A stretch of 64,000 nt of DNA from Calliopsis andreniformis (lineage: Eukaryota > Arthropoda > Insecta > Hymenoptera > Andrenidae): assembly GCF_051401765.1 (NCBI RefSeq), contig NC_135066.1:21138501-21202500 (forward strand), given 5' to 3'. Under the pieces are notes generated by a model that saw only the letters and a list, made by a program, of their open reading frames with translations, had not been told where the DNA came from and ran no database searches. This document shows positions 10,438 to 21,161 of the stretch, in pieces. Position 1 is the stretch's first letter. The number at the start of each line of letters is the position of its first letter. Both the position numbers and the translations under genes were made by a program.

Positions 10438-13138
10438 GTACCGTATTGTTTGAAAACCTAATTAAAAGAAATGAAGGGTACGCAGCAAATAATAATTCAC
10501 ATTTCGAGTGGGTCACCGGTGAAAATAGCCCATATCTGCAATCTGTAACTCCCACATCTGCTCCCACATCTGCAAATACCATTATTGACTGAATCTTCAT
10601 TGATAAAGGGTTTCTTCATACAACATATTATTTTTATTTAAAGTTACTGTTATTTTAAATTCTACATGTAGCAAATCGGTTGATTTCTTTCTTTTAAAAC
10701 AAAATTCATGAATCCTAAATGATTGAAATTTATATGCAGAGAATATAGTTTAATATTTAATATTATTTAATAAATTAAATATTTAATATTATTTAATAAA
10801 TTAAATATTATTATAAATAATAAAATAAATATTATTTATTAAAATAAATTTATTAAAATAAATAATATTTATATTTAATAAATTAAATAATATTTATCGT
10901 TATACTTTGTCTGGAAAAACATAATTCTAACGGAGAAATGGAAAATTAATGCCTTTCATTTGGATGGAAAAGAGTTATGTGGAAAGAACGACTACTATGG
11001 ATTGTCTTTAATAAACAATTAAACGGTAAATACCAAATGGTCCGTGTCGGGATGTTAAGCATTATTGTGACCGAACAGATTGCATTTTCCTCGTGTATAT
11101 TTTAAATGTTCATATATATTCTACGTGTTATAACTCATATATTGTGGCATGATAAGTTCTCTATTCAAATGGGGGATGAATATCTTCAAGTTGCTTTATT
11201 GCTATCGAATTTGCAAATTGAGATTTTTGGACAACTATATGTACTGTTTAGTTCTGGTAAACTTACATCTGGATAGTATGCAGGTCTAATTGATTACTGT
11301 GGATAGACATCGCATGTCACACATACATATTTTCAGCTAAAGCGTATTATTGGCCAAAGTGATCACAACTATTGATGAAAAACGAAGTCAGTTGGTTCAA
11401 GTGAGATACTCCTTCTTCCCCTGTGCCGTCTCGGGTGCAAGTTGACCAGCTCTAAACAGTACGTGTATAGATCCCGTAATAACCATAAATCATGTTGATG
11501 CATTACTGTTATTTGTGAGTATTATTCATGAATTTTTGAAGCAAGAAAAATAGATAAACTTTCAGTTCAAAAATTCCTATTCTGCCCATTTTTCATCACC
11601 TGTGAGGTCGAAGAGAGAAGCCGATCAACTGTATACATTTCAACTTGTTATTTATAATCCGCGGCTCGCAATTATAGCTTACATACGGTGATAGCCAGTC
11701 GTCGTGATTTTTCCCAACGATGCGTTAGGAGTCGAAATCTGGCAGGATGACGCAACAAACCTGAGATTTTGCGATGATTGAGCATGCAATGACGAAGTTG
11801 AGATCTCATGCTAGTGCGACAGAGTCGAGATCTTAGTCACGGTCTAGTACAAATGCGACGGATGGCACTATAGCAAGACTTCACGAAATTTTGAAGATTC
11901 CTTGTTCCCGGATAGAAAGTAGAAAGTTTCTACTACAAACTAAGTGGACGGTGCTCGTTAAGGACACTTCCGGAAGTATTCCTTAGCTTCACCGTTGTCA
12001 CGAAACTGGGAGATACTTCCCCTCGTAAATCTTTAGGTATTTACACCGGCTATATACGGCAAGATTCAAATCTTCTTTAAATAAGTGGCACTTATTAAAC
12101 TGATTGGTCAGTATAACCTGTGAAATCTGCGTCTTCACCATAGACATCTATACATATAATACATTAGACTGCGAACTCCCCTTGGTCGCACTGAAGATGA
12201 TTCAAACATCGATCAACATCGGTTTTCGTCAGCATGTAGTAAAAGCTATTTGTGTAGTTATACATAGCAAATGTGTAGTTGATCACTGCAGAAGCATAAA
12301 AACTAAAGATTCCGGAATTTGTTTCTTCCAGTTTCTTTCCTTATTTTGAAATTTTACAAAATACGTTTTATGTTAAACTTTATTTGAAATCTAACTTCTT
12401 ACATTGGAAAACTTCTAGATTTTCATTAAATAGATCATAATTATTGTCAGCATGAATCGCAGCACGTCTACTAATTTTGATTGTACTTCACGAGCAAAAG
12501 TGAACAGATTAAAGCCAGATACAACCCCTTCAGAAAATTTATCTAAGGATACACCACAAAATTTAACCCCTTGCCCTCGGTTGTCTCCTCTCAGAGGACA
12601 AAATGAATAGGACCGCGGAACCTCAAAATACAAATAGTAATTTCAATAGCAATATTTATTGATGTCTATTATAAATATGTTATAAATATGTGAGAGACCT
12701 CACAGACCGAAGTTTGCAGTCAAGTGTATTATATAAGAATCTGTGGTCTCCACCCATGGATTTCAATAATGGAGTATTAAGTGAACTTTTAAACAAGGGG
12801 GTGAAGCCAACCCCTTACACGGGGAAATAACGTCCACCATATAAATATGAACAACACACAGTGCTCTCTACAGTCGAATTTAAGTCCTAATACTAGTCCA
12901 CGCACCGCCATTATTATATGTTGGTATCATAAAACGTTATCATGATATACACTACTTTAGTCTGCGTTTCTTTTTCTTGTTTTTCATATCATTCAACTAT
13001 CGCTGTACGACGCGTAATGATATACCTAGAAATAGAGTTTTATAATGTCAAATCATTTTCAAATTTAAAGTAGTTCCATAATATGGCATAGACGGCAGCG
13101 ATTACTCCGTCCTTCTGTCCTATCAAAAAGGCTTTGAG
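10438..13138. other. No gene recognised
   Basis: At 10741-10905 there is an almost pure A/T tandem region built from ATTTAATA/TAAATTAAAT words. The rest holds only short frames without family resemblance. A small hairpin, GGGGTGAAGCCAACCCC, lies near 12797. Confidence 0.5.
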
Positions 13139-13146
13139 GTTTAGAT

Positions 13147-13369
13147 CAACAATGCTCAAGTACCACTAAGACGAGTGTGCAAGCGCCCAAAAATTCCTTG
13201 AATCGCTCGTTCGCGATTTCAAGGCCAACTCCAGTAGCAGAGTGGGGAGCCGTCGAAACTATTTCTAAAGATTATTCCTCAAGGAGTAGGGGAACTGCTC
13301 GGTTAGGTCACTCGCGAGTGATTTCGGGCATTGCTGGCCACTCACGGGCACTTTTCCTGAGCATCACTG
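13147..13369. mobile_element. hAT-type MITE, 223 bp
   Basis: The left end CAACAATGCTCAAG pairs with the right end CCTGAGCATCACTG. Flanks read GTTTAGAT at 13139-13146 and CTTTAGAT at 13370-13377, an 8-bp duplication with one mismatch. The body has no coding. The right half matches 5183-5290 inverted. Ends and duplication length together indicate the hAT superfamily. Confidence 0.65.
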
Positions 13370-13424
13370 CTTTAGATCCATTGTTGCGAGCACACGATAT
13401 ACCGCCACAGACGACTTTTGCTCA

Positions 13425-13650
13425 TGGCAAAGGTAAGGTATCGATGAATGGTCTTAGTTATTCAAAGATATAAAATAATGAAAGTGTTTTCATATTATCA
13501 GAGTATCAAATCGACAAATTATCTGACATACTGTAAAGGCAAGGCATGGGTGACGATGAATTAGTTTACAATATCTTGCTCGGCCACGCCAAGTATTTAA
13601 CTTTTTGGCGGCTGACATCCAAGCAGATCTCTAGATGTTACATGTATATA
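13425..13650 (+). repeat. Dispersed repeat family C fragment
   Basis: It shares blocks with 26820-26900 (CGGCCACGCCAAGTATTTAA-type block, then GACATC and ATCTCTAGATGTTACAT) and with the nested MITE at 36005-36345 (GGTATCGATGAATG-type and AATGAAAGTGT blocks). It lies directly next to the coding remnant described below, as the related sequence does at 26.8-27.2 kb. Confidence 0.55.
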
Positions 13651-13654
13651 AACT

Positions 13655-14100
13655 TCACACTAAAACATTTGCGATTTGAGTAGATTGCATAGTAAACATA
13701 GCGATTGATGTAACAACAATATCATGAAGACATGATTTTAACATATTAATCTTTTTATATATAAAAAGTTTAAAAAATTTTAAGTTATATTTAAATGTAC
13801 TTGTAACTGATTCTGGTTTCACACCTTTTTCATGCATATATTTTCGAGTTACTGTTGGGATATCTTTGTCTTGAACTTTTTCAGGCACTTGACGTAATCT
13901 TTTTACTTTTTTGAAGTTTTTCTTTAGTTAATTCGCCCGTAAAAAGATCCAATGCATCACTCAACGGAATTCTTAAAAAATTTTGTTGTGTTGTTTTCTC
14001 TTGTGTGGGAGAATCTGAGTCGGACCCTTTACCAGCATTTAAATTATACTGATTATATGCGTTCTTAGGTCTTGTTTTATTTGATGGTATGCGTCTGAAG
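13655..14100 (-). pseudogene. Broken exon-like coding remnant of unknown family
   Basis: On the minus strand a polypyrimidine tract and CTTCAG (about 14101-14112) are followed by an open stretch of about 65 codons (14099-13905), including FLRIPLSDALDLFTGELTKE. After a one-base slip in an A-rich run it continues as VPEKVQDKDIPTVTRKYMHE until about 13655. Amino-acid composition and length suggest real former coding. I do not recognise the family. Diverged versions of the slip region (KLRQV-type) occur on the minus strand near 36640 and 27200 and in the left TIR at 33850 (+), so this probably belongs to the same transposon family as the 33.8-36.7 kb element. A host exon is the alternative. Confidence 0.45.
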
Positions 14101-14109
14101 AAAAAGTTT

Positions 14110-14345
14110 CAGAAACCTCCTATTCCATGTGACGTGTTGTTGCTTGTTTGTTGCCTATTGTCATACAGGTTCTGAGTATGTAGCATAATTGAACTACTAC
14201 TGTGATTTTGTCTAATCCAGAAGAGTTGTTTGCAAGTTTCTTTATGATACTTCCTATTTGGCTTGGTAAGATATTTGTAACTGAGGTATTTGCTGTGGTT
14301 TATTGGATATAGAAATAGTGATTCATAGCTTAATTTATTAAGCTG
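14110..14345 (-). pseudogene. Jockey LINE reverse transcriptase fragment, downstream half
   Basis: On the minus strand a frame reads SQIGSIIKKLANNSSGLDKI, which resembles the first conserved block of Jockey-type reverse transcriptases (an IKKL..SKAPGPDGI-like stretch). It lies just beyond the 3' end of the I-type LINE. The upstream part of the same ORF2 resumes at about 19740, beyond that LINE's 5' end. The simplest reading is one Jockey copy split by the I-type LINE. The fragment ends near 14110 with frame loss. Confidence 0.5.
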
Positions 14346-15129
14346 TGTAACCCCCTACAGAATTATTAGCAAACACTTATACATATGTACACAATACATT
14401 CGAATTACACAGTTACATTGCAGCTACATGAAAACAGTGTTAAAAATACTATTACTTACAGATGTAGCATATAAAATATAGAATATACGTATTAATTAGA
14501 AGTAGGGAAGGAAAAAAGTGGAGGACAATTAAAGATATAAGAAGTGGTTCTTTAGAAGCTTAAAAGTAATTATCAGAGGGGGAATTAATGGATGGAAAAG
14601 AAAAGCATCTATTGTATATGGTGAAAAATAACCTAAAAAACGTAGTTTCGAGTTCGTAACATTTCTGCCAAAATCAAATTGAGAAAATTGGCACATAATA
14701 TGGTTCGGACCCTGGTCTGGATAACCACAGCTACATTTTCGATCAGAGGCAAGTTTGATTTTGTAGAAAGAGGTGATTAGCTGGATGTGGTTAGCACAAA
14801 GTCTATTGACTAGACTTACGAACTCTCTAGAGAGAGATTTGTGTGCGGACCGTAGGGTAAAAGAAGGATTGTAAAATTGTTCAAAGAATTTATAACCTTT
14901 GTAAGTGGCCTGTTCGAACAAGAATCTTTCGAAATTAGGTGTAGCTAATTTCTTGAAAACTTAATTGAAGTCCGAATGCAGCACTAGAATATTAGAGAGA
15001 GTGACAAGACGGAAAGCCTCCTTTGCCAAGTTGTCGACCTCCTTATTTAAACGGATACCAGAATGGGCTGAAATTTAATGCAAATAGGTTTCGACATTAC
15101 GAAGAGCTTGATTATTTTAATATCAATAA

Positions 15130-15235
15130 GGACTGGATTAATCTTCATGCTAAATGAAGGGGGGGGGGGGTAGAGAGAAGACAGAGGGGGAAAGCGTAAG
15201 CGAAAACGAGAGAGAATGGGGGGAGGGGCACTTAA
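15130..15235. repeat. Purine-rich low-complexity tract inside the LINE RNase H
   Basis: A run of about eleven G residues (near 15160) and AGAGGGGGAAAG / GAGAGAATGGGGG stretches separate the IYADYLS block from the AHSG block of RNase H. This expansion is not LINE coding. Confidence 0.6.
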
Positions 15236-15724
15236 GTAATCCGCATAGATGAGGACATTATTGTATAAGTGTCCCGACGCAACTTCTAGGGAGTTTCTCT
15301 TTGCTGTGCACTATACACTAAAGGTTGACATATACTTCTTTAAACCAGAAAGCGACAAGGTGTTTAATTCAGAAGAAAAGAACGCATCACCAACACGCTC
15401 GAAATCATAATCTCGACTCCCAGTGATGAAGAAAGGGATGAAATTGGTAGATCTCGAATGCCAGTGGTCCATACAGCAAAAATTAGGATCAGGAGAGTTT
15501 CTAATGAAAAAGTCAAGTTCGGTATGAATTAGTGATATAGGAAAAGGGAAATTACTTTCAAGAGTAAGATAAGCTTCAGGAGATAGGATAGCGTTAATTT
15601 GAGAAAGAAGCATAGTTTGTGATTTTCCAAGCAGGTTATTCAACAGTGCGGAAGAAAAGAGTTTAGTTATTAATTTATATGTCACATCCACTACAAGATA
15701 ACTTTTTAATAACAAATTTCTTGT

Positions 15725-15992
15725 GTGGGTGACGGAAGAGTAAATCGAATGCGCGTTCGGCAAGAAAGTCTTTCTTATCGAAGACTCGAGTTTCCGTTGT
15801 CAACACGTTGCCGACTCGTCAACTGTTTTCGGTGCGACTGCTCTTGTAAGGGTAACGGTGGTCTTCCGAGAGCCTCTCTGTTTCCGAGAACAGTCGCCGA
15901 TATACATATGTATACAAAGTACGCGACAGCGATTGACACGTCGCCGAAGTCGTCGAATGTGACGCCGTACACGTGCACGGGTCGCCACTTTT
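15725..15992. mobile_element. GC-rich insertion splitting the LINE reverse transcriptase thumb
   Basis: LINE coding is continuous in sense on either side (RAEFHCK on one side, NLLLKSYLV on the other), but these roughly 270 bases between are GC-rich and unrelated. The + strand ends GTGGGTGAC and GTCGCCAC are weakly inverted. No clear target duplication was found. Several overlapping frames here are open only because the DNA is GC-rich. Confidence 0.5.
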
Positions 15993-18520
15993 ACAATGGA
16001 ATTCAGCCCTGTCCCGAAGAATGCATAATTTTAATTCCGCTAGGAGGATATTAATCAAAGTACTAATTCTGTAATCCAGAGAAGTACAGATAGTTGCGAA
16101 TTGGATTTTTTCAATTCCAAGGAGGTGGGAGTCGCATGTAAAGAAATAAATAAAGCAATTATAATCGATAATAGGGCATATCAGACATTTATATAAAGTA
16201 ATTAGAATGAGTGAATCAGATCCTTACCTAATACCTAAATAAATTTGTGGATATTGACATTTAGTATGAATATGATCAATATAATCCTTGAACGTAAATC
16301 GAAAGTCGAAAATAATTCCCAAAAATTTAACTGTCCGACTAGATCTAATGACATGATTTTCAATATTAATAGAACAAGAACCCGGTAAAATTCCTTTTTT
16401 ATTAAAAGGAATTAGAACAGTTTTGTCAGGAGAAAGGGATAAACTCAATGAGTTTAAATTATTACTAACATGACAAATAGCCTTTTCGATAGACTCCTTG
16501 GTTAAGACAGGGATACCAGAATGGGTGAAAAGAGCAATGTTATCCGCAAATTGGGAGATGTAGATATTGTTGTCCAGCCCTTGAGTGATGTCCTTAACAT
16601 ATATTAAATAAAGCAAGAGGCTAAGCACTCCGCCTTGAGGCACGCCGTTCAAAACTTCACGATTAATAATCAAGTTAGAATGAACAGCAAAGGAAATATT
16701 ACGTTCATAGGTTAAAATTCCGATAAAATTACAGATGAGACAGGGATAATCTAATTCAACAAGCTTGGAAATGATAATATCAGGAAGAACATGTTCAATT
16801 GCTCCTTTCACATCCAGGAAGCTAGAGAGAACACCATCTGCATTAAAAAAGACTTCCTCAATAGATAAGGTAAGAAGGAACAAGTTGTTGAAACGGGATC
16901 TATCAGCCCTGAATCCAGCCTGCGAAGGAGGAAAGAAGATTGAGGACTCCAACCACCATTGCAACCTCAGCAATTGCACAGCAACTATACATCGACATCG
17001 TCACTTTTGTCAATAAAAAAAGTGATGCTATCTTTCCAAGTCAAGGGAAACCAAAACTCAAATAAATTTCATTATAAATATCCAGCAAAATATAAGTTTA
17101 ATCTTGAAAGAAAGATGAGTGATGAAGAAGTAAGACTGCAACTACTAAGGGCATAGTTAAATCTTAACAGAGTAAATAGAGAGCTCAGAAAGGTATCATC
17201 TAGATTTGAGTTAGCGAAAGAAAAGCATAGGATAGTAGGAACCCAAGATGAACTAATGTTGCTGATTGCCTCATTAATCTTGGCAGAACGCTGCCTAAGA
17301 GATATATTAATCGGTCCGGTATCTGCCCATTTGTTCTTGAGAAGCCTACACTTTTTCCAAACATAAGATGGGTCAAGAACGAACGGAAATGATCAGCCTT
17401 CTTTTTGTGTTGTATCTTCTCTCTGCCGATCGACGTTTTTTAAACTCAATAAAATCGCATAATTCGTAAGAAAATTTCCATTTTTTAAAGCTGCTTTCCT
17501 GAGGCGGATAAGTTTTTTACGCTCATTGTCCCGCGAGGAGACAGGGTTTTTATATTGGCTAGCAGTTTGTGATCTTTTAACCGAAGTGCTACAAGTAACT
17601 GCTTCAGTTATTATTTTACAAAAAAATTCGTATTTACCAGGAGCATCAAGAACAAGAAAATTAGGATGCAAGAAATCTGAGTGTTTTTCTTCCAATAAGG
17701 AGTGATAATGAGATCAGTCGGTTTTTTTTTAAAGTATGCTGAATCGAGGTTTTATTATACATCATTATACATGTATGTATAGTACATCTTCAGTAGACAA
17801 TTTCACGGTTAGGGTGTAGTGATCGAGGCCCATTGTCTTCCACAACATTCAAGTTAATTTTATCAAAGATATCGGGGACAGAAAATAGTAGATCTAAATT
17901 TCATAACTTATTTCTATGAAAATCCAAGTGGGTGAGTATATTGTTGTTAAATAAGATTAGATTAGAGTTAACTAGAGAATTCAGCAATTTAACGCCATTC
18001 AGATCGTTGTGTGTACAATTCCAGAATGTATTTTATGAATTGTAATCGCCAAAAATTAGACATGTACTGAGGGCATTGATAGACAGAAAAAACTGATTCC
18101 TTCTGAGATCCAGCGTCTTCATGAATTGCAGAAGTCATAATGAAAATCACAATCCACGGTCGAAGAAGAATCCTCTATTGTGGTTGGGGTATCCGTTGAA
18201 TTTAGGTAAAATTCTAGTTTTTTGATAATGCGAGTAAGTATGTTTTTAAAAGAGCTACTAACAAGGAGGGGATATGTGTCTCGAAACGTTCAAATGAGAT
18301 GAGAGAAGTCGAAAGTAAATGTTTGAGCCAACTGAACTATATTAGAGTTACTTTTGGCTTTAAGCAGGAAATCTCTATATTAAAAATAATCTAGAACATA
18401 AGCACCGGGATGATGAGAGAGAGTTTCTTTAAAGCTTTATCTACCGTTCATGGTTGAGGTTGCCACTCATTAATGACCGACTTAGTTTTTGCTATAACGG
18501 GAAACGTCGATAGCCAAAAG

Positions 18521-18632
18521 CCGATTAATGAGCTTCCGATCGATAAGCATTGACAATCAAGAAACGGATTAATAGGCTATCGATCGGTAAGCATTGGTAA
18601 TCGAAAAACTTATTAATAGGCTGTCGGTCGAT
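18521..18632. repeat. Minisatellite, about 45-bp period
   Basis: Two and a half units share GGATTAATAGGCTATCGATC-like and GGTAAGCATTG blocks, with palindromic CGATCG words. It lies between the ORF1 and endonuclease parts of the LINE. Confidence 0.6.
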
Positions 18633-18711
18633 AAAGTGTTAATAGAGTTCAAGACCTGGTCCACAACATCCATTTCAGGTGAAGTTTCAGATGTATCATT
18701 TTTCCTTATCT

Positions 18712-19619
18712 TTATAATTGGCTTACTCTGAATAACCTTACTTGTTGAGCAGAGCTTGTTGCATGCTTCTTCAAAACATGTTCAGTGACATCTTGAGTCG
18801 ATATGCTAGAAATGCTAACCAAAAGCGGTCTTTTGTCATGAGAACTAATAAACGGAAGAGAAGAGTTTTCATCCAGTGTAGAGAGGGTAGAGTCCACGTG
18901 CGTATTCATTAGAATAGGAGTAGTATCGTCTGGAATAGCATTCTCTTTAGAACGTGGATTATCGTTGTTGATAGCTGGTTGTTGATTATCTTCATGTGAG
19001 AGAGTCTGGCACTGTTTAGCCATATGACCCTCTTTCTTGGACAAAAAGCACGTAGGATTGTCAGAAGAAACGAAAATCCAATAAAAAGCTTTGCCAAACT
19101 GACTTGAAGGTTGTCGGGAAGTTTATTTACGTTCTCTCGGTGAATAAATACTTGGTGGCGGAAGCTCAAAATATGAGAATAGCTTGCGAAAACTCGACTT
19201 TAGTGAAATAAAACGGTGATAGAATTTTTATATCATGTTTCTTTAAGATGTCTTCAAGTGTCGAATGGGGAATGACCGAACACACATTTGAGAAAATAAC
19301 GCGTTTCGCCTTCATCAAAAGCGGTCTAACCGAGAGAATACGATTACGAATGTTAATACTAACTTCCTCATCCGTGATTTTTTCTATCATTAGTTTCGGC
19401 GATAACTATACACAGATTTTATTATTTGCGATGCGGGATCTAAAACAAATGTTTTCTGGATTGATAACTGTCAATAGCAATAATATACTCTTTAATAGAA
19501 ATATTCTCATACAACAGTTTGATCTTTAGTGGGAAGACAAACTTTCGGAGTAATGCTTGCGTAAGATGAATTAAATGCGTGGTTTACTGTAACTTTTCCG
19601 TTGAAACTTGTTGACTCCA
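18712..19619 (-). pseudogene. ORF1 (gag-like) of the I-type LINE
   Basis: ORF1 of I-type LINEs is the RNA-binding protein that packages the element RNA. The likely start is an ATG at about 19619 (MESTSFNGKVTV). Pieces follow in three frames: a short N-terminal piece, an RNA-binding-like segment (19390-19166, with NICFRSRIAN-like sequence just upstream), SFRHQVFIH (about 19168), and a zinc-knuckle relic CFLSKKEGHMAKQC where the second Cys of C-x2-C-x4-H-x4-C has become Ser. A Ser/Thr/Asp-rich tail runs to 18712. At least two frameshifts interrupt it. Confidence 0.65.
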
Positions 19620-20590
19620 TTATACGTGTATGAAGAAAACATTCATATACACAGAAATATAATGTCACAACAGAAAAGAAGAAAAAGTACTGGTGTAAAG
19701 GGATGAATAATAAAAGTAAAGCACAGACAAGTAAAGACTAAAACACTATTTAGATCATCGGAGGCAGTAACACGCAAAATGTCTAACCGCCATGAGTGTT
19801 TGATCGCGAGTGATGCTGTGGGGTTCTTACAGGTTAATTTCTGTATGTTTTGGAAATTTAATGCTAGTGTTTCTACTTTCTCCAAGTCTGTATATGCTGT
19901 AGTGCTGTTATGTTGTGGTGAAATTTTAGCACGTATCGTTTTCAGCAGCTTGTACGTTGACCAAATGGTATTCCTTTTATTGTCATTTAATTGATTGAGT
20001 CTATTATACCATAATTTATTTTTTATTTTAACTATCTCCTGATTTATTTTACCGGTTAAAAGATTTTTGGCTAATTTACAGTAAGGATTTCCTGTACGTT
20101 GTTGTTTACTTCTGGCTTTGTTCCTATCTTTAATAAGTTGGGTTTGTTCTTTATCTTCCTGGATATTGTATCTGTGTTTGGATACTTGATGAAATGCCCT
20201 TTTGAAGGAGAAATTTATGTACTTCTGTATCATCTATATCTCTTGTTCTACCTTGTACGCAGTGTATATTTTTAAATTGATTGTGTAATTTATGCAAATG
20301 TTTTTGTATTTGTTCCAATCTATGGTTTGTACTGTGTCTTTACTTGCTGCTGGAGAGTTGTGATTTATGTCTAATACTCTTAGTAAGTGATTTGAGGATA
20401 GGTCGACAACTGTGGAGCAATCAGTAATGGTATGTTTGTTAAACATAGATCTATGTTTGGCTGACTGTATGAGTATGTGTCACTATGGATAATGATGTAT
20501 GTGTTCTGGTTTGCGTGCTTTAGTAGGTTAGAGCTTCAGTGATTGGGAGTTATTGTTCCAGCACCTGTTTCTTGCATTTAGGTTTCCTTC

Positions 20591-21161
20591 TATTACGTCC
20601 CAGCCTCGCTGCCAAGGATAGTTACAGTATAAATAGAGGTATGCCTTCCTCGGAATTCGTTAGACGATTTGGGAGGAAGATGAACTGGTCGAATTCAAAA
20701 AAATATATATATAATATAATTTATTATCTTTCTTCGGAGATATTGGTTCGCACTTACAATTATGTCTCTTTTGAGATACGGAATATAGTTACAAGCTTTA
20801 ATTAACTATTAGTTTATGGGGAAGAGGCCTCAGATGGCTCGGCGTTAGGAGACTTACATAGAAGACGAAGACTTCTATGTAATACTATATACTCTATTTA
20901 ATAATGTATACAAAGACTTCGTCTTCTATGTAAGTCTCCTAACGCCGAGCCATCACAGCTCTGTCTCTTTCGTTTTCCTATCTATATTATCTATTCTAAC
21001 TAACACAAAAATATATTAGGTCGGTTATCAACACATTTAACACTTGCTGGTGAATGACCAGCTGACTCTGACAAAATACCAAGTTACGGGGTCACTCGAA
21101 TTCAGAGCAACGCTCGGAACGGAATGTTGTATATCATATCGAATTTTATCATGACGTAATA
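20591..21161 (-). mobile_element. LTR-like insertion, 571 bp, inside Jockey endonuclease
   Basis: The insert starts TATTACGTCC and ends ATGACGTAATA on the + strand, a 9-bp perfect inverted end (TATTACGTC). It splits the Jockey ILGG block, with CTTC before and CTCC after (a 4-bp duplication with one mismatch). Removing it restores the Jockey frame. It is homologous in pieces to 50.47-50.64, 51.69-51.89 and 51.92-52.02 kb on the opposite strand, where the end is TGTTATGTCCCAGCC-like, closer to a TG..CA LTR end. I read it as a decayed, internally shortened solo LTR; a short-TIR transposon remains possible. Confidence 0.6.
20833..20954. repeat. Perfect 38-bp inverted repeat (hairpin)
   Basis: Arms 20833-20870 and 20917-20954 are exact complements, separated by 46 bases. 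They contain GGCTCGGCGTTAGGAGAC and its complement. One arm also occurs at about 51690-51715 in the related LTR-like sequence, so the second arm arose by an inverted duplication in this copy. No mutation separates the arms although the rest of the element is diverged. Confidence 0.85.

Larger units (their letters stand above)
14529..18060 (-). pseudogene. ORF2 of I-type LINE: endonuclease, RT, RNase H remnants
   Basis: ORF2 of such LINEs nicks target DNA and copies the element RNA into it. Minus-strand remnants: an APE-like endonuclease (a GDYNS block and NLDLLFS near 18060-17890); a basic linker; a 251-codon reverse transcriptase segment (16979-16224) with SQAGFRADRS, LDVKGAIEHV, GVPQGGVLS and the active-site block QFADNIAL; the thumb to about 15992; then after an insertion the thumb and RNase H start (15730-15311, with TGSRDYDFERVGDAFFSS); IYADYLS at about 15250; and AHSGIRLNKEVDNLAKEA at 15068-15015. 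The final 130-codon frame holds CSCG...NHIMCQ. The usual ADD of the reverse transcriptase reads ADN and the first RNase H Asp reads Gly, so both active sites are lost even apart from the frameshifts. Confidence 0.78.
14460..19620 (-). mobile_element. I-type (RNase H-bearing) LINE, degenerate
   Basis: Read on the minus strand, about 5.1 kb shows in order ORF1 with a CCHC knuckle (19619-18712), endonuclease remnants (about 18060-17800), a linker (17695-17393), reverse transcriptase (16979-16000), RNase H (about 15450-15014) and a C-terminal CxC...H..C region (14921-14529). An RNase H domain after the reverse transcriptase places it with I-group LINEs rather than Jockey or R1. It is riddled with frameshifts and holds at least two internal insertions. 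It sits inside a Jockey copy, so it is the younger of the two. Confidence 0.8.

Noticed and set aside
15775..16058. Three overlapping frames on both strands
   Set aside because: They lie in a GC-rich insertion with few stops in any phase; none has family resemblance.
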